A stretch of DNA of 15,052 nt from Saccoglossus kowalevskii (lineage: Eukaryota > Hemichordata > Enteropneusta > Harrimaniidae). The notes beneath the pieces were generated by a model, which was given only the letters and a program-made list of their open reading frames with translations, ran no database searches and was not told the origin of the DNA. The DNA is taken from assembly GCF_000003605.2 (NCBI RefSeq), contig NW_003109106.1, forward strand, positions 175,762 to 190,813, read 5' to 3'. Shown here one piece after another: positions 1 to 8,634 of the stretch (position 1 is its first letter; each line of letters opens with the position of its first letter). Both the position numbers and the translations under genes were made by a program.

Positions 1-540
1 AGTACCTATATATGTAATATCAAAGCAATCGGACCTGCGGTTTTTAACAAGAAGTCGAAAATATCACTTTTTACCAAAAATGACAAAAATATTCACCAAA
101 ATTAGAGAATTGAAGATATCATCACAAAATGAACAAATCTGAGAGAGGTCCACATGTAGTACCTATATATGTAATATCAAAGCAATCGGACCTGCGGTTT
201 TTAACAAGAAGTCGAAAATATCACTTTTTACCAAAAATGACAAAAATATTCACCAAAATTAGAGAATTGAAGATATCATCACGAAATGAACAAATCTGAG
301 AGAGGTCCACATGTAGTACCTATATATGTAGTATCAAATCAATTGGACTTGTGGTGCGGTTTTTAACAAGAAGTCGAAAATATCACTTATTACCAAAAAT
401 GACAAAAATATTCACCAAAATTAGAGAATTGAAGATATCAACATGAAATGAACAAACCTAAGAGAGGTCTACCCAAGGTACATATACACCAAGTATCAAA
501 GCATTAAGGCTTGTAGTTTTCAAGAAGAAGTCGAAAAAGT
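1..540. repeat. Tandem array of ~157-bp units (three plus a partial fourth)
   Basis: Units start at 1, 158 and 315, each opening with AGTACCTATATATGTA. The first two are almost identical over 157 bp (I see a single A/G change near their ends). The third is about 161 bp, more diverged and has a small insertion. A degraded partial fourth runs from about 476 to 540. The array continues to the left edge, so its full copy number is unknown. It is followed directly by an ACGACGACGACGG stretch and a GC-rich hairpin. Tandem core plus subterminal hairpin is the layout of satellite-bearing Helentron-related elements such as oyster 'pearl' repeats; that family assignment is inference. No coding potential was seen. 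Confidence 0.93.
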
Positions 541-586
541 AAAACATTGACACGAACGACGACGACGGACAATCACTCATATGATA

Positions 587-617
587 AGCTCCGCTCGACA
601 AAGTCGACAGCGGAGCT
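587..617. repeat. GC-rich hairpin at the end of the tandem-repeat element
   Basis: The arms AGCTCCGCT (587-595) and AGCGGAGCT (609-617) are perfect reverse complements. Inside them CGAC (596-599) pairs with GTCG (603-606) around an AAA loop, with a two-base bulge at 607-608. It stands out sharply from AT-rich surroundings and is followed by an A run. It probably marks the 3' boundary of the element that carries the 157-bp array. A terminal hairpin is typical of Helitron/Helentron 3' ends, but the exact end here is not defined. Confidence 0.8.
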
Positions 618-928
618 AAAAATTAATGATTTTCATCCATCAAAATGGCTGCCAGGAGACAATCTTGAATTGGATTGTGATGGATGTGCTAGAACACAAT
701 CAGCTATGAACCAAGTTTGGATGTAATTGGACAGTATGAATTTGAATGCTTATAAGCACAACAGTAAGCATAATTGTGTCAAAACAAAATGGCTGCTGGT
801 CAGCCATATTGCATAGAAATCTGACAAAAATCAACTTCAACCGTCATAGTTATTGCATTAACCAAGGGGCAAAGTCTGATTTACAATAGTCAAATTCAAG
901 CTACACACTGCATAAATACAAGTGTTAA
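618..928. other. AT-rich non-coding spacer, probably B3GLCT intron
   Basis: No convincing open frame, splice-bounded exon or RNA gene was seen on either strand. I looked for the next exon of the minus-strand glycosyltransferase gene, which must begin with one base completing a split codon, and did not find it here, so the intron probably continues past the left edge. The phrase CAAAATGGCTGC occurs twice (645-656 and 785-796), perhaps a trace of an old repeat. Confidence 0.5.
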
Positions 929-2084
929 TACCGTACTTCCCCAACCATAAGCCCAGGGGCCTGAACATGCAAAATCAGGAAAATTCGGGGGTGGGCTATA
1001 CTCGAGGACCACCTCAGAAAAGATCATTTTTTAGGAGGTTTAAAATTGTATTCATCTTCCCACCCACGAAAAATTATCCAAATTACAATGTTCGTTCACA
1101 GCACCAGAGAAATATCAGAGAAATATTATGTCTTTTGAAGGAAAAAATGCGAAACAAGCCATCATTGATTTCCACAACACTTTTTACAATGAAGAAACAA
1201 ACATGTTCATAAAAATACACACATTTTATTACAATACGGTTCACATACTGTCTGAAATTACGGTGCAAAATGGGTAGAGTCTATGGGAAACTGAAGGCAA
1301 GATCTTTATCATTATCTTCATTGTGGAATGTTTTCGATCATACGCAAACTCTCGATACAAAGTAATTTCGGCCATGGAGTTTTTCATCATGATTTGACCT
1401 GAACAACTTCCTTCTGCCTAACAGGTCACGTCTTTTGTTAACCAATAAAAATGCTGTGTAATTTTTTTAACGCGATGCGGAAGTGAATTACCACGGTGTT
1501 ACAATGCGATCTGTTAACACTGATTTCGACAACAAAATTATTTCTTTTTCTCTAAAAACTGTTGATTCGAAATTTTCGAAAGGTAAACTAAGGGTGAGGG
1601 AAGTATTTAAACCTTTAATGGTTGCCAAAAAGTTATGACGAAGAATAGTTTGCTCGTTCACACCCCATTCAATGGACACGATTATTCAGAAAAATAAAAC
1701 AATGTTAAATGACCAGGTTTCACGACTTGACGATCACATTTTTGGTGTTTCGAAAACTACTACTCAAACAAAATATGGATTACTTCAGTATTGCAGCATC
1801 GGGGTTCATCCTAATTAAATAACAGAATAGGAAAGGTGCTAACCATGTTTCGTATGTTTGCCTGCCATGCACTCTGAAATTAATGCGAGTTTTCTCGTAA
1901 AAGCAGGAACCAAACTACCGTACCAATCACGATTATTATGCACAGAAATACACTTTTTACATGCATATTTTAATAAATGTCATCAACGCTCAGTAAAACA
2001 CCCTGGGCCTATACTCAGGGATGACCTCAACTCGTTAAATGTCTAAAAACAGAGGGGTGGGCTTATACTCAGGGAAGTATGGTA
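929..2084 (+). mobile_element. Non-autonomous TIR DNA transposon, copy 1
   Basis: The ends are TACCGTACTTCCC (929-941) and GGGAAGTATGGTA (2072-2084), a 13-bp inverted repeat with one mismatch. Subterminal copies of GGGC(T)TATACTCGAGG/AGGG-like motifs lie in both orientations near both ends. The reverse complement of 10484-11688 aligns along nearly its whole length, including ACAATGAAGAAACAAACATG and the TTGACCTGAACAACTTCCTT region, so this is a repeated family of about 1.2 kb. Short open frames at 922-1212 and 1488-1679 are not shared intact between the copies and show no transposase motif, so I treat it as non-autonomous. No clear target-site duplication was seen and the superfamily is undetermined. 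It sits in an intron of the B3GLCT homologue. Confidence 0.85.
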
Positions 2085-2352
2085 CATGAATAATTAGAAC
2101 AATAGTACACAAGACCTTGAGCATTATTAATTTGCCACCAAATACCTTTGCCATTTATAACTTCTAAACATGGCAAAAGATCATCAAATAATATAGTTAA
2201 TTATAATTTTTATAAATTTAATTAATTTTTTGAAAGCAAGGTATACCCTGCGACTCTCAATCTTGAACTGAAGTAAAAAAAAAATTAGAAATGAATTTGA
2301 AATGATTCATCTCTTTCAATATGAAAACTATTAAAAGCATGCAATTACTTAC

Positions 2353-2489
2353 ATATTTAAAAGTGTGACACTAAGTAACCAACCAGCTTCTAAGTCAGGA
2401 AAAGCAAATACTGATGGATTGTTATGAAATTTATAATGGTGTATGATGGTTGGTTCCTGGTCCCGTAACTCTTTGCCAAGAAACCATGG
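2353..2489 (-). CDS. B3GLCT: B3GLCT exon 5: WFLGK/TIIHHY segment
   Basis: This exon is visible only by splicing. Acceptor TCTATTTTTAG, donor GTAAGT at 2352. It reads [32 protein letters not shown] and [13 protein letters not shown] and ends with two bases (AT). The human counterpart has WFLGK, TIIHHYAF, NPTVFKYPD and AGWALS in the same order and spacing. The next exon was not found down to position 1. Confidence 0.94.
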
Positions 2490-5400
2490 CTAAAAATAGA
2501 GACATAAATTTTTTCGGTCACTGAATTTGTGGACAAAGGATCAGCAAAACTACGAGCACATATTTACTGGTACTGAGCGCATGTATATTGAATTTCACTG
2601 GGGGAATGTGAATCTAACACATATGATCTAGTATGTAACAAATATAATTTTCGGTTTATTTGCGCTTCTGTATTGGAGAAGAGTTTTTTAATAGCGCGAA
2701 CACAGTAATTTTCCAGAGGCTGAATTCAGATAAATCTCTGAGTCCTGATGATAATAGATATGTGGTTAGCCACAGAACCAAATAGTTGTCATCACAAACA
2801 AAGAGTTAAGCAGGCATAGTCAGCTGAAGTATTCACAAAGTGATTTTGGAAATAGTTCGTTGAGAGTGCTTTTATAATTTAGATTCTATAATTCCATGTG
2901 ACCACATATTGACCAATCACAAGACATAATCAGCATGTGGCATGTTATCGTACAGAGAGAAATGATGCAACTTTTTTGATAAGGTACAAGGTTTTCTGGA
3001 ATACATGGTAGGTATGATTAATAATAATGATATAAAAAAAACAAATTACGGTTATATTTACATCATTAGGATCATATTTTGTGAGTACATTAAGTAAACC
3101 AGGTAACTTGACTCTGGTTTCTTCTTCACAGAAAAATATCCATTTGTATTTGGATTTACCAAAATCATCCTCGAGTCTGCAAAACAAGAGTAACAAAACA
3201 TAAAGAAACCAACCTAGACTTGTCCTCATAGTTGTACATTTGTATTTACAATAATTTAAACTCAAACATTACATCATGAACAACCCACAACATGTCAAAA
3301 CAATAGCTCAATTTAGATTGAGTTGCCATAAACTTGCCATCGAAAAAGGTCGTTATACAAAACCCAAAACACCAGTGGAAGACAGGTTATGCTCCCATTG
3401 TAACGAAGTTGAAAATGAGGAACATCATTTAATACATTGTAAATTGTACACAAAACAAAGAGACACAATGTTTCGCACTATCAACAGTGTAAATGCAAAT
3501 TTCCTGAGTTTGGATAAAGAAAAACAATTTAAACATATTTTACAATCAAAAGATAAAGATACTATTATAGCCCTCTATGTGTACTTGAGTAACAGTAAAT
3601 GAACAAACAAAAGAATACACTCAGTCACACTTATTTAACTTTTTATTTGCTCAACTTTCGCCTACTTACTTTTTTTAGTTATTCATTATTAACTTTATTA
3701 CATTTTAAACACCAAATTAGAAATGTAAAATTTTCTACACGGTTGTAATAAAGCTGTTATCTATCTATCTATCTATCATGATCATGAAAACCATAACAAT
3801 ATTTACTACAATGTATACTTTATAAGTACCGGTACTGTTTTTTCTGTTCATGATTTATAGTGTTGCTGTGCATAATATTGTGAAAGTTGCTGTGGCTTTG
3901 CAAATTCAGGACTCCATTAAAACCCTGATCACCCAAATTTGTTATTTATGTGAATATGTTCTGAGTTCATAAATAAATACATTGATATATGGGGTCTTTG
4001 GGTTTTTTCATATGGTGGCTTCTGTGCATGCACCAACCAAGCGCCTGTTTATGAAATAAATTATTGTCAGCAGTCCCTGACTGCCCAACCTTATTCTCTG
4101 TCTATCGCTTCTTTGACTTAGCCTAGTTTTGACAGTTCATTTAAGTTATGTATTTAAGTTTAATACAGTTTTAAATGTGTCATCTTTTATACGTAACCTT
4201 TAGTGGCAGATTAAGCAATGTAATCTTTCCCCTCACTACCAGCTGTATAGCAACCAGCTTGTTTATTGGTATAGACAATTTCAAGCCAATGCCAAGGCAG
4301 GAAAAGATTACCGGCGCCAATGCTTGATTGTTTTTAAGCTCAACGTGTGATTATCTTAGCTAGCGTGGCTAACACCTTAACACTATATATTGCAGCATTA
4401 CATGCTATGTTCACACGGCAGCATTCTATCGGAGCCGAACCACTCCTCCCACTGATTAACAGGAGATTATCTCCAATGCGTTCACACGGTCGGGAGCCGA
4501 ACAAGAGCCGAGATCTGCCAGAGTTCAATTCAGTTCGATTAGAGCCAAACGGAAAAACTGTACTGAAATCGATTTTGGTGTCGTGTTTGTGTTGTTTCTT
4601 TACATGGCGCGTTGCTGATGGGCTGGGAGAAAAAAAAAGTTGTGAGTCTGAGCATGGAGGTAGAAAAGACAATGCACTAGTGTTATTATTTAGGTACATG
4701 TAGTAGTACCTCGAATAAATAGCAAACACGGCAGCTAAAATGTGTTACAACCTATTATTTACTGTCATGCAAAATTACCATTTTGTAATTATTCAATTGT
4801 TAGTGATATCTAAACTACTAGTATTATGAAGAATCACAGTCCCTCTATCTTCTCTCTATATCATAGAGGGACTGCGGAAGAATCTGAACCTACTAGATTG
4901 CTTCTAAGATTTTCTCTTTGCTGTCTTTAAAAAGTTTCCGTTCAGTCGTTCTTTCAAGTTTTTGTTGCATAATGTCGTACGCCATTTTCCCCGTTTCCCG
5001 TTGAGCTATCAATCTATCGCAGTGGCAGTAATTATTTGCTCTGCCAAGTGTATATTAGGGCCCATACCTCTTCTTCAAGCCGGAAATTGCGTGAAATTAC
5101 GAAATATGTTGTCTCCGCCATAATTGAAATGATAGGTTACTTGAAGAAGACGATTCAGGGCGTGATTTCAGCTCCGATAGTTAGGCCCTGATGCGTTTAC
5201 ACGATCAGAGCCATGTCGGGACTCAACCCTATCGGAGTTCAACCTCAAGGGTTTAGTGGAGCCAAACTTGGCTTGAGCCGAACGCGTTCACACGGCCATT
5301 TTTGTTGGCTCGAGCCATAGGGCTCTGATAAAATGCTGTTGTTTCCCTAACCCACCCTTCCTTTTGTTTATTTTTATGCTTGTAGTTTTTATAGATTTAG

Positions 5401-8400
5401 TTTGTAGTTACAGATTTTGAGCTTTGTAGTTTAGTTTTTTGAGGTACTTTATTACCTCACAGGAATGTATCCTTCCATATGGGGTTTTTCATATGGTGGC
5501 TTCTGCGCATGCGCCAACCAAGCGCCGGTTTATGAAATAAATTATCGTCAGCAGTGCCTGACTGCCCAACCTTATTTTCTGTATCGCTTCTTTGACTTAG
5601 CCTAGTTTTGACAGTTCATTTAAACATTGATTATGGACTAGTGTATATTTACGGGCCTGACGAGTAGGATATTTCACTTACTTTTTCAATAGTGGTTGTA
5701 TTACCCATTGTCCAGTGTCTGGATATTTGTCACTTAATAGTATAACCTTAGGATTTTGCCATCCAAGTATCCTACATTGCTGCTCTATGTCACTTTGTAC
5801 AAGTTTAGCTCTTTCTCGATGAAATGGATGGGGTTGACTACGAATAATAAATACAATTTCTTTCACTTTAACATTATATTTTCCCTGTTAAGAAAGAAGA
5901 AAACCATTATTTGTTATTAATAATAAAATTTTTTTGCACTCCTCAAATTACCACAGAATAGAATAGAATAGAATAGAATAGAATAGAATAGAATAGAATA
6001 GAATAGAATAGAATAGAATAGAATAGAATAGAATAGAATAGAATAGAATAGAATAGAATAGAATGCTTTATTACATCCTTAATGAAATCTGACATTTCAG
6101 TTTTGGTAATTGCTGTATTAATGCTTTTTAAAATAAACTACACATACAATACAATAATAGATTTCAAATAAACAACAACTAAATCACACTGAAAATATAG
6201 CACAACAATACATTAATTAATTTTTACCTTTTCTTTCTTATTTTGTAGGCTTTCTGTATGTAATTTAATAACCCGAGTAGACATTGTTTGTTAGTTGTGT
6301 ATAAATTTATCTTTGTTGTTGTAATTTTTGAAATTTGGATTGGAGAATTGACAATATAAATCTTGTCTATTTTCTGTATAGAGATCACACTCAGTGATGA
6401 CATGGATTTCATTAATATGAAGAACCGGTACTGGTAAGAAAATACCAATAAGTCCAAGTAACAATAAATAGAGTTTGTCGTCAATTAGTTTTCTTCAGTT
6501 AATGCACATTTTTTTATCATTTTAATTTTAAAATTGACAAAAAGTCGGTTTTAATTTTCAAATAAAAATTATTTTTTTCTGAAAAAAAAATTTTTTTTTT
6601 TTATAGGTTTGCCTAAAATTGGGACCATTTTCACTTTACAAATTTCACAATATGTTTTTAGGTAATTTAATGTCTAATTATAGTTTCCATGGTTGCAATT
6701 ACAGCTACCAAATAGGACACGTTGAAAAATAATGTACATCTCATTTGTCACGGCTGGAACTAGACGAACTAATATGATTTTCCCAATATAAATAAAGCAT
6801 CATTACATTCATAGTTTAAATTTTCAAAATTTTTTCTGTTACATTTATTGACAAATTTTGTCCGCAGAGCTCTGATTACCGGGCAGCATTTCATTAAAAC
6901 TTCAGGTGAATGAAATTCAACAAGTTTGAGAGAACAGCCATGCATCGTCACATAACTATACAGTAGAACAGCGATGCAATTCATGTATCATAGAAGCAAT
7001 CTCCATAAGCCTGAGCGAACATTTTTTAATATACCGGTAACAAAATAGCGAATCAATATTTTTAGCATATCAATATCTATATAGTAATAATTGAACAGAT
7101 TTGCATACTTTATGCAGGGCCAGAAATACTGTAAATATCTTTTTTGTGTGAGAAATTATTTGCAGTACTTTGGGCCATGAACAAAATTCACTAGTTACAG
7201 TGTTCAATAGTTATTTTTAACTGTAATATACTGTTACTTTGAATCTTTGCTTCAAATGCAAGATAAACACAACTTGTTGAGAAAATAAGTGATGATTTGC
7301 TTGGACGCAGTGGGAACTGAAATAAAAGCTAGGAATGTAATAGTTGTACAGGAAACAAAAAATCTGACATACATTACAAACCAGACTAGATGAAAATTAC
7401 TTTATGTTGAATGTTTCAGTTATCTACAGATCATCAATCTGTAGTGTATTGAAACACTTAGAATGGTTTAAAATAAAAAAAATCAGATCATGTGTGTGAT
7501 TCAGTAATTTAAAGTGCTAAAACCAAAAAATGCGCAGTAATATGCAAATACAGTAACTATTAATTTGTATGTTGTACAATAACACAAATGGTTATGTAAA
7601 ATTAAAAGCAGGACTAGCAAATACATTCCTAGTAATAGAGGGGATGATCTGAGTCCACTATATAATCTATACCAGTATATGTGAACGATATCAAAGGCCA
7701 TATTGAAGCATCAAAAAATGATCAACAATTCTATGCGAACTAATTCTGATTCCTGTGGATTTATATGCAGATGACATTTAACTATTTTCCAGATCTTCAA
7801 AATGATATAAATTCTGTTGAAAATTACTGCAAACTGTGGAAGCTGGATATAAATGTAAACAAAACGGGGAAAATATAAATTTGAATTAAAACCAAGAACT
7901 AGAAAACATTAAATCCTATATCTATTTAGATTTGAAAATAAACACAACTGGCAAATAAAATAGAGCTCAAGACGATTTTGGTCACAGAGATATTAAACTT
8001 TAATTAAAGCATTTTTTTCAAATTAAACTTCTTTTCTCAGAAAATATTATTTCAATTAAAACCAATCCCAAACTGTTTGATACTATTGTTAAACCAATTG
8101 TAATATATTGTCGTGAAATTTGTACTGGTTAATGTTTCCTATGTATTAGCAAAAAAATAACCCAGATTTTAAATAGCAAACCTCAATGTTTTCAAACTTC
8201 GCAGACGGCGTCGGTACATTGTCATTGTATTGAGGAAAAATTCACAAACCTGAATATCTGTCGATGCCCGAGCTATAAAACCTGTAAAATAAAGAAAAAC
8301 GTATCAAGTGTGACACCCATATACAAAAATATCGCAACAGATACAAGTGAAAAACTTGAAGTTTTACCTAACAACAAGGAAGTGAGCAGAACACATTTCA

Positions 8401-8413
8401 GATTCACCGCCAT
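2353..8413 (-). CDS. B3GLCT: Beta-1,3-glucosyltransferase, 5' five exons (partial gene)
   Basis: B3GLCT works in the ER lumen after POFUT2 and adds glucose to O-fucose on properly folded thrombospondin type 1 repeats. Five exons (8368-8413, 8250-8281, 5682-5884, 3062-3176, 2353-2489) splice in phase into 177 residues plus two bases. Residues 1-21 form a signal peptide. Residues 27-177 match the N-terminal domain of vertebrate B3GLCT in order: EIVFIIRSQ, then WIFFCEEET (about 106-114), KYDPND, then [20 protein letters not shown] and AGW. Human B3GLCT is 498 residues, so the C-terminal GT31-type catalytic domain with its acidic metal-binding motif lies beyond position 1. All four introns use GT-AG. 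The start is the first ATG ahead of a hydrophobic leader. The gene diverges from the TBC-like gene 155 bp away. No frameshift or stop was seen in the exons. Confidence 0.93.
2490..3061 (-). other. B3GLCT intron 4
   Basis: GT-AG intron of 572 bp between the WIFFCEEET and WFLGK exons. It is AT-rich, with no repeat or open frame that I can support. The apparent open frame running down to 2945 is only exon 4 read through into this intron. Confidence 0.75.
3062..3176 (-). CDS. B3GLCT: B3GLCT exon 4: WIFFCEEET segment
   Basis: Acceptor CTTGTTTTGCAG, donor GTAAAT at 3061. One base completes the split lysine, then 38 codons run from [11 protein letters not shown] through [17 protein letters not shown] to KYDPND, ending on a codon boundary. 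The [10 protein letters not shown] block is nearly identical to human B3GLCT and is the strongest identifier of the gene in this window. Confidence 0.95.
3255..3777 (+). mobile_element. 5'-truncated LINE retrotransposon 3' end with (TATC)5 tail
   Basis: An open frame enters at 3255 without its own start (the first Met at 3276 is incidental) and stops at 3602. It reads the C-terminal tail common to many invertebrate LINE ORF2 proteins: [15 protein letters not shown], then a zinc-knuckle-like segment [19 protein letters not shown], then LYTKQRD and a closing [17 protein letters not shown] helix. A 3' UTR of about 160 bp follows, ending TTGTAATAAAGCTG and five TATC units (3758-3777). The reverse transcriptase and endonuclease are missing, so this is a dead 5'-truncated insertion. 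It lies antisense to B3GLCT in its third intron. The exact LINE clade is not determined. Confidence 0.85.
3758..3777. repeat. (TATC)5 microsatellite, LINE tail
   Basis: Five perfect TATC units sit directly after the LINE polyadenylation-like AATAAAG sequence. Confidence 0.95.
3987..4144 (+). repeat. Left direct terminal repeat
   Basis: It contains TTTTCATATGGTGGCTTCTG, GTTTATGAAATAAATTAT and GACTTAGCCTAGTTTTGACA, all repeated at 5477-5623. It is 11 bp longer than the right copy because of small indels. Confidence 0.9.
4419..5338. mobile_element. Nested TIR-like element with repeated CACACGG/GAGCC motifs
   Basis: CAGCATTCTATCGGAGCC (4419-4436) and GGCTCTGATAAAATGCTG (5321-5338) are inverted repeats matching at 16 of 18 positions. 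Between and beside them a direct motif TGCGTTCACACGGTCGGGAGCC recurs with variation at 4477-4498, 5192-5212 and 5283-5295, and a partial copy sits at about 4404. No target duplication was found, so the true ends may lie elsewhere. Open frames across 4340-4729 exist on both strands but look like low-mutation repeat DNA, not genes. Confidence 0.5.
4828..4884. mobile_element. 42-bp palindromic mini-insertion with target duplication
   Basis: CACAGTCCCTCTAT (4835-4848) pairs with ATAGAGGGACTGCG (4863-4876) at 13 of 14 positions around a 14-bp loop. GAAGAAT flanks both sides (4828-4834 and 4877-4883), and the next base (C) also matches, giving an 8-bp reading of the duplication. The end sequence CACAGTCCCT is shared with the insertion at 10355-10376. 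The size of the duplication and the CA-starting inverted ends suggest a relic of a hAT-like transposon reduced to its ends; this is inference. Confidence 0.7.
5477..5623 (+). repeat. Right direct terminal repeat
   Basis: Second copy of the left terminal repeat. Several differences fall at CpG/TpG positions, for example GCGCATGCGCC here against GTGCATGCACC at the left, which fits decay by cytosine deamination in the left copy. Confidence 0.9.
5682..5884 (-). CDS. B3GLCT: B3GLCT exon 3: start of the N-terminal lumenal domain
   Basis: Acceptor TTCTTAACAG, donor GTAAGT at 5681. It encodes residues 27-93 plus two bases. The [18 protein letters not shown] segment parallels the IVFVIQSQ..FHAKRA segment of the human protein, and [12 protein letters not shown] parallels the GAWTILPLL region. 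The 67-codon frame is open throughout, and its two leftover bases join exon 4 to give KKLEDDFG. Confidence 0.92.
5955..6064. repeat. (AGAAT)22 microsatellite
   Basis: A perfect 110-bp pentanucleotide run. On the minus strand it follows a GATGTAATAAAGC 3' end, so it is best read as the expanded (ATTCT)n tail of the LINE fragment to its right. Its length and purity suggest it is young or unstable. Confidence 0.97.
5955..6484 (-). mobile_element. LINE retrotransposon 3' end, minus strand
   Basis: The minus strand ends GATGTAATAAAGCATTC followed by the (ATTCT)n run. Upstream of that 3' UTR an open frame stopping at 6224 closes with [18 protein letters not shown] and [10 protein letters not shown], resembling the closing helix of the LINE C-terminal tail in the other two fragments here. 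The 5' part of the frame is not recognisable, so the upper boundary is a guess. It is in the same orientation as B3GLCT, inside its second intron. Confidence 0.62.
6485..7586. other. AT-rich intronic stretch, B3GLCT intron 2
   Basis: No exon, RNA gene or clear repeat boundary was recognised. The stretch 6565-6602 is an A/T homopolymer patch, A9 followed by T13. Small open frames on the minus strand (for example 6769-6984) show no family features and no flanking splice logic that joins the glycosyltransferase frame. The part nearest 7587 may include more of the decayed LINE, but I could not follow the frame. Confidence 0.5.
7587..8131 (+). pseudogene. Decayed LINE reverse transcriptase fragment
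   Basis: Several frames together spell a LINE reverse transcriptase in the right order. NGYVKLKAG at 7587; [14 protein letters not shown], standing for the usual QGD.LSP block, about 50 bp on in another frame; LYADD (the catalytic metal-binding motif, codons 7764-7775); [20 protein letters not shown] from 7792; and [19 protein letters not shown] near 8064-8130, a thumb-region block. Stops and frameshifts separate the blocks, so it cannot be functional. It is antisense to B3GLCT within intron 2, ending just before exon 2. Whether it once belonged to the same insertion as a nearby tail is unclear. Confidence 0.8.
8250..8281 (-). CDS. B3GLCT: B3GLCT exon 2: 32-bp exon completing the signal peptide
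   Basis: The acceptor TTTATTTTACAG precedes it and the donor GTTTGT follows. The first two bases complete a glycine codon with exon 1, then [10 protein letters not shown] is read to a codon boundary. A signal peptidase cut after ARA (residue 21) fits the usual small-x-small rule. The phase (0) agrees with exon 3. A further unseen exon between 2 and 3 is possible but is not needed. Confidence 0.78.
8368..8413 (-). CDS. B3GLCT: B3GLCT exon 1: start codon and signal-peptide n/h region
   Basis: It reads [15 protein letters not shown] from the ATG at 8413-8411 and ends with one extra base (G) before the donor GTAAAA at 8367. One lysine followed by an unbroken hydrophobic run is a typical secretion-signal opening. 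Only 46 bases are coding. The exon is called from the leader-like peptide, a good donor, and in-phase joining to the next small exon that completes the signal peptide. Confidence 0.82.
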
Positions 8414-8568
8414 GTTTGCTTCAAAGCACAGCTTTTAATTTTATGTAAAGCTTATCCTAATTGGTCCAGACTTATAATACTTTTGATCACAGCCAATCAT
8501 TTTGCTTCTTATAAATTACTTTTGCACATTAACAGTTGTGCGCATGTGCAACATTCCGGGCAACAATT
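8414..8568. promoter_or_regulatory. Bidirectional promoter between B3GLCT and the TBC-like gene
   Basis: The two start codons are 155 bp apart and point away from each other. The interval holds an inverted CCAAT box (ATTGG, 8460-8464), a forward CCAAT box (8493-8497), an NRF1-like palindrome GTGCGCATGTGCA (8538-8550) and an ETS-type TTCCGG (8554-8559). CCAAT, NRF1 and ETS sites are characteristic of TATA-less bidirectional promoters of housekeeping genes. Transcription start sites are not visible. Confidence 0.72.
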
Positions 8569-8634
8569 ATGGCTGCTGCTCCTGGTTTGCCGAAGTGGTT
8601 ACTTGATTGTAAAAGCCAAATCACAGAGTCCCCG
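8569..8634 (+). CDS. TBC-like gene exon 1
   Basis: ATG at 8569 in the context AATTATGG, reading MAAAPGLPKWLLDC and KSQITESP to a codon boundary before the donor GTATGT. An MAAA opening with G at +4 and the adjacent promoter motifs support this start. Exon 2 continues in phase as EWGSLTRELF. Confidence 0.83.

Larger units (their letters stand above)
3987..5623. mobile_element. Element with ~150-bp direct terminal repeats and 8-bp target duplication
   Basis: The segment 3987-4144 recurs in the same orientation at 5477-5623 at roughly 90% identity, both running from ATATGGGG to GTTCATTTAA. The octamer ACATTGAT lies immediately outside each end (3979-3986 and 5624-5631), so the repeats are the termini of one insertion. 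The interior (about 1.33 kb) has no retroviral-type coding motif, the ends are not TG...CA, and I see no primer-binding site or polypurine tract. A plain LTR or TRIM label is therefore unsafe. Other insertions are nested in it. It lies in the third intron of B3GLCT. Confidence 0.75.

Noticed and set aside
1-540. CRISPR array
   Set aside because: The repeats are contiguous 157-bp units with no unique spacers, and the window is eukaryotic.
922-1212. 96-codon open frame inside TIR element copy 1, considered as a transposase fragment
   Set aside because: The frame is not preserved in the homologous region of copy 2 and has no DDE-type motif.
4340-4729. Overlapping open frames of 129 codons (minus) and 118 codons (plus)
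   Set aside because: They lie across the motif-rich interior of the direct-repeat element, have no recognisable domain, and are mirror frames of one another; chance openness of GC-richer repeat DNA explains them.
3987-5623. Straightforward LTR retrotransposon or TRIM label
   Set aside because: There is no TG...CA, no primer-binding site or polypurine tract, and an 8-bp rather than 4-6-bp duplication; kept as unclassified.
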